A DNA stretch of 9,230 bases from CAYSYY01 sp964576115 [NCBI: uncultured Gemmatimonadota bacterium] (GTDB taxonomy: Bacteria > Blakebacterota > Blakebacteria > Blakebacterales). The notes under the pieces are model-generated. The model ran no database searches and was not told the origin of the DNA. It saw only the letters and a list, made by a program, of their open reading frames with translations. The position numbers were made by a program, and so were the translations under genes. Below, in pieces: positions 9,105 to 9,230 of the stretch (its first letter is position 1; the number at the start of each line of letters is the position of its first letter). The stretch lies in assembly GCA_964576115.1 (NCBI GenBank), contig CAZNUA010000075.1:4451-13680 (forward strand), in the 5' to 3' direction.

Positions 9105-9230
9105 ATGAGACCCCCTGCTCCAAAGACCCCCGGCCCGGGCTTTTCCCGGCTCGAGGTGCCGGGGGGCATCGCGAAACCAACCCGGTCGGTCTGGCCCTTC
9201 GTGCATTTCCCGCGCCGGCGGTGGGAGAGA
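9105..9230 (+). CDS. Possible start of a divergent gene, truncated by the right edge
   Basis: An ATG at 9105 opens 42 codons with no stop before the window ends. From residue 13 onward third positions are strongly GC-rich (about 25 of 29), with second positions the least GC-rich, which is the coding pattern expected in a high-GC genome and so supports translation in this frame. The visible protein is proline- and arginine-rich (PGPGFSRLEVPGGIAKPTRS, then VWPFVHFPRRRWER); I do not recognise the family. No clear ribosome binding site precedes the ATG, and an in-frame TGA stands three bases upstream of it. The start could be a later codon, such as the GTG at 9156. Confidence 0.4.
   Translation, partial: MRPPAPKTPGPGFSRLEVPGGIAKPTRSVWPFVHFPRRRWER
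9127..9165. repeat. Nested GC-rich hairpin
   Basis: CCCCCGGC (9127-9134) pairs with GCCGGGGG (9158-9165), and inside that loop CCGGG (9135-9139) pairs with CCCGG (9145-9149) around five bases. On the minus strand the outer stem is followed by TCTTTGG, a poor T-run, so it could be a weak leftward terminator. If the gene at 9105 is real, the hairpin lies in its first codons and could simply reflect Pro/Gly codon use. Confidence 0.35.

Overview
The window is a GC-rich bacterial chromosome segment. Nearly all coding is on the minus strand with compact spacing, and the GC-rich third codon positions open long false frames on the opposite strand. The mix of exported S9 peptidase, HGHH-type DUF885 lipoprotein, CsgG/TPR protein and a Ser/Thr-kinase remnant would suit Gemmatimonadota, Acidobacteriota or a related Gram-negative soil or marine lineage. 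That placement is an inference from gene content only. No rRNA, tRNA, CRISPR array, integrase or insertion sequence is visible.

Layout, left to right: (1) 1-2015, minus: an exported S9-family prolyl-oligopeptidase-type peptidase whose last few residues lie beyond the left edge. (2) 2128-3810, minus: a DUF885 lipoprotein. These two genes share an identical 11-bp ribosome-binding-site block at the same distance from their start codons. (3) 3811-4030: intergenic, with short inverted repeats. (4) 4031-4864 and 4819-6387, both minus: a translationally overlapping pair. The upstream member has a signal peptide, a CsgG/FlgO-like domain and TPR repeats. The downstream member is an unrecognised lipoprotein whose fold pattern recalls GNA1162-type lipoproteins. 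The pair is the best candidate here for an undescribed envelope system. (5) 6388-6632: intergenic, with a candidate promoter, a 5'-leader hairpin and a clear fossil of the glycine-rich loop of a Ser/Thr protein kinase, interrupted by stop codons. (6) 6633-8828, minus: a full-length catalase-peroxidase, KatG, with all catalytic residues. (7) 8829-9104: the katG control region, with a -35/-10 pair overlapped by a Fur-box-like sequence, followed by a C-rich stretch and an inverted repeat. (8) 9105-9230, plus: the probable start of a divergent gene running off the right edge.

Functionally, the window combines periplasmic or outer-membrane peptide-degrading enzymes, a putative envelope-assembly pair, and a cytoplasmic peroxide-defence gene that appears to be controlled by iron or peroxide through a Fur-family repressor.
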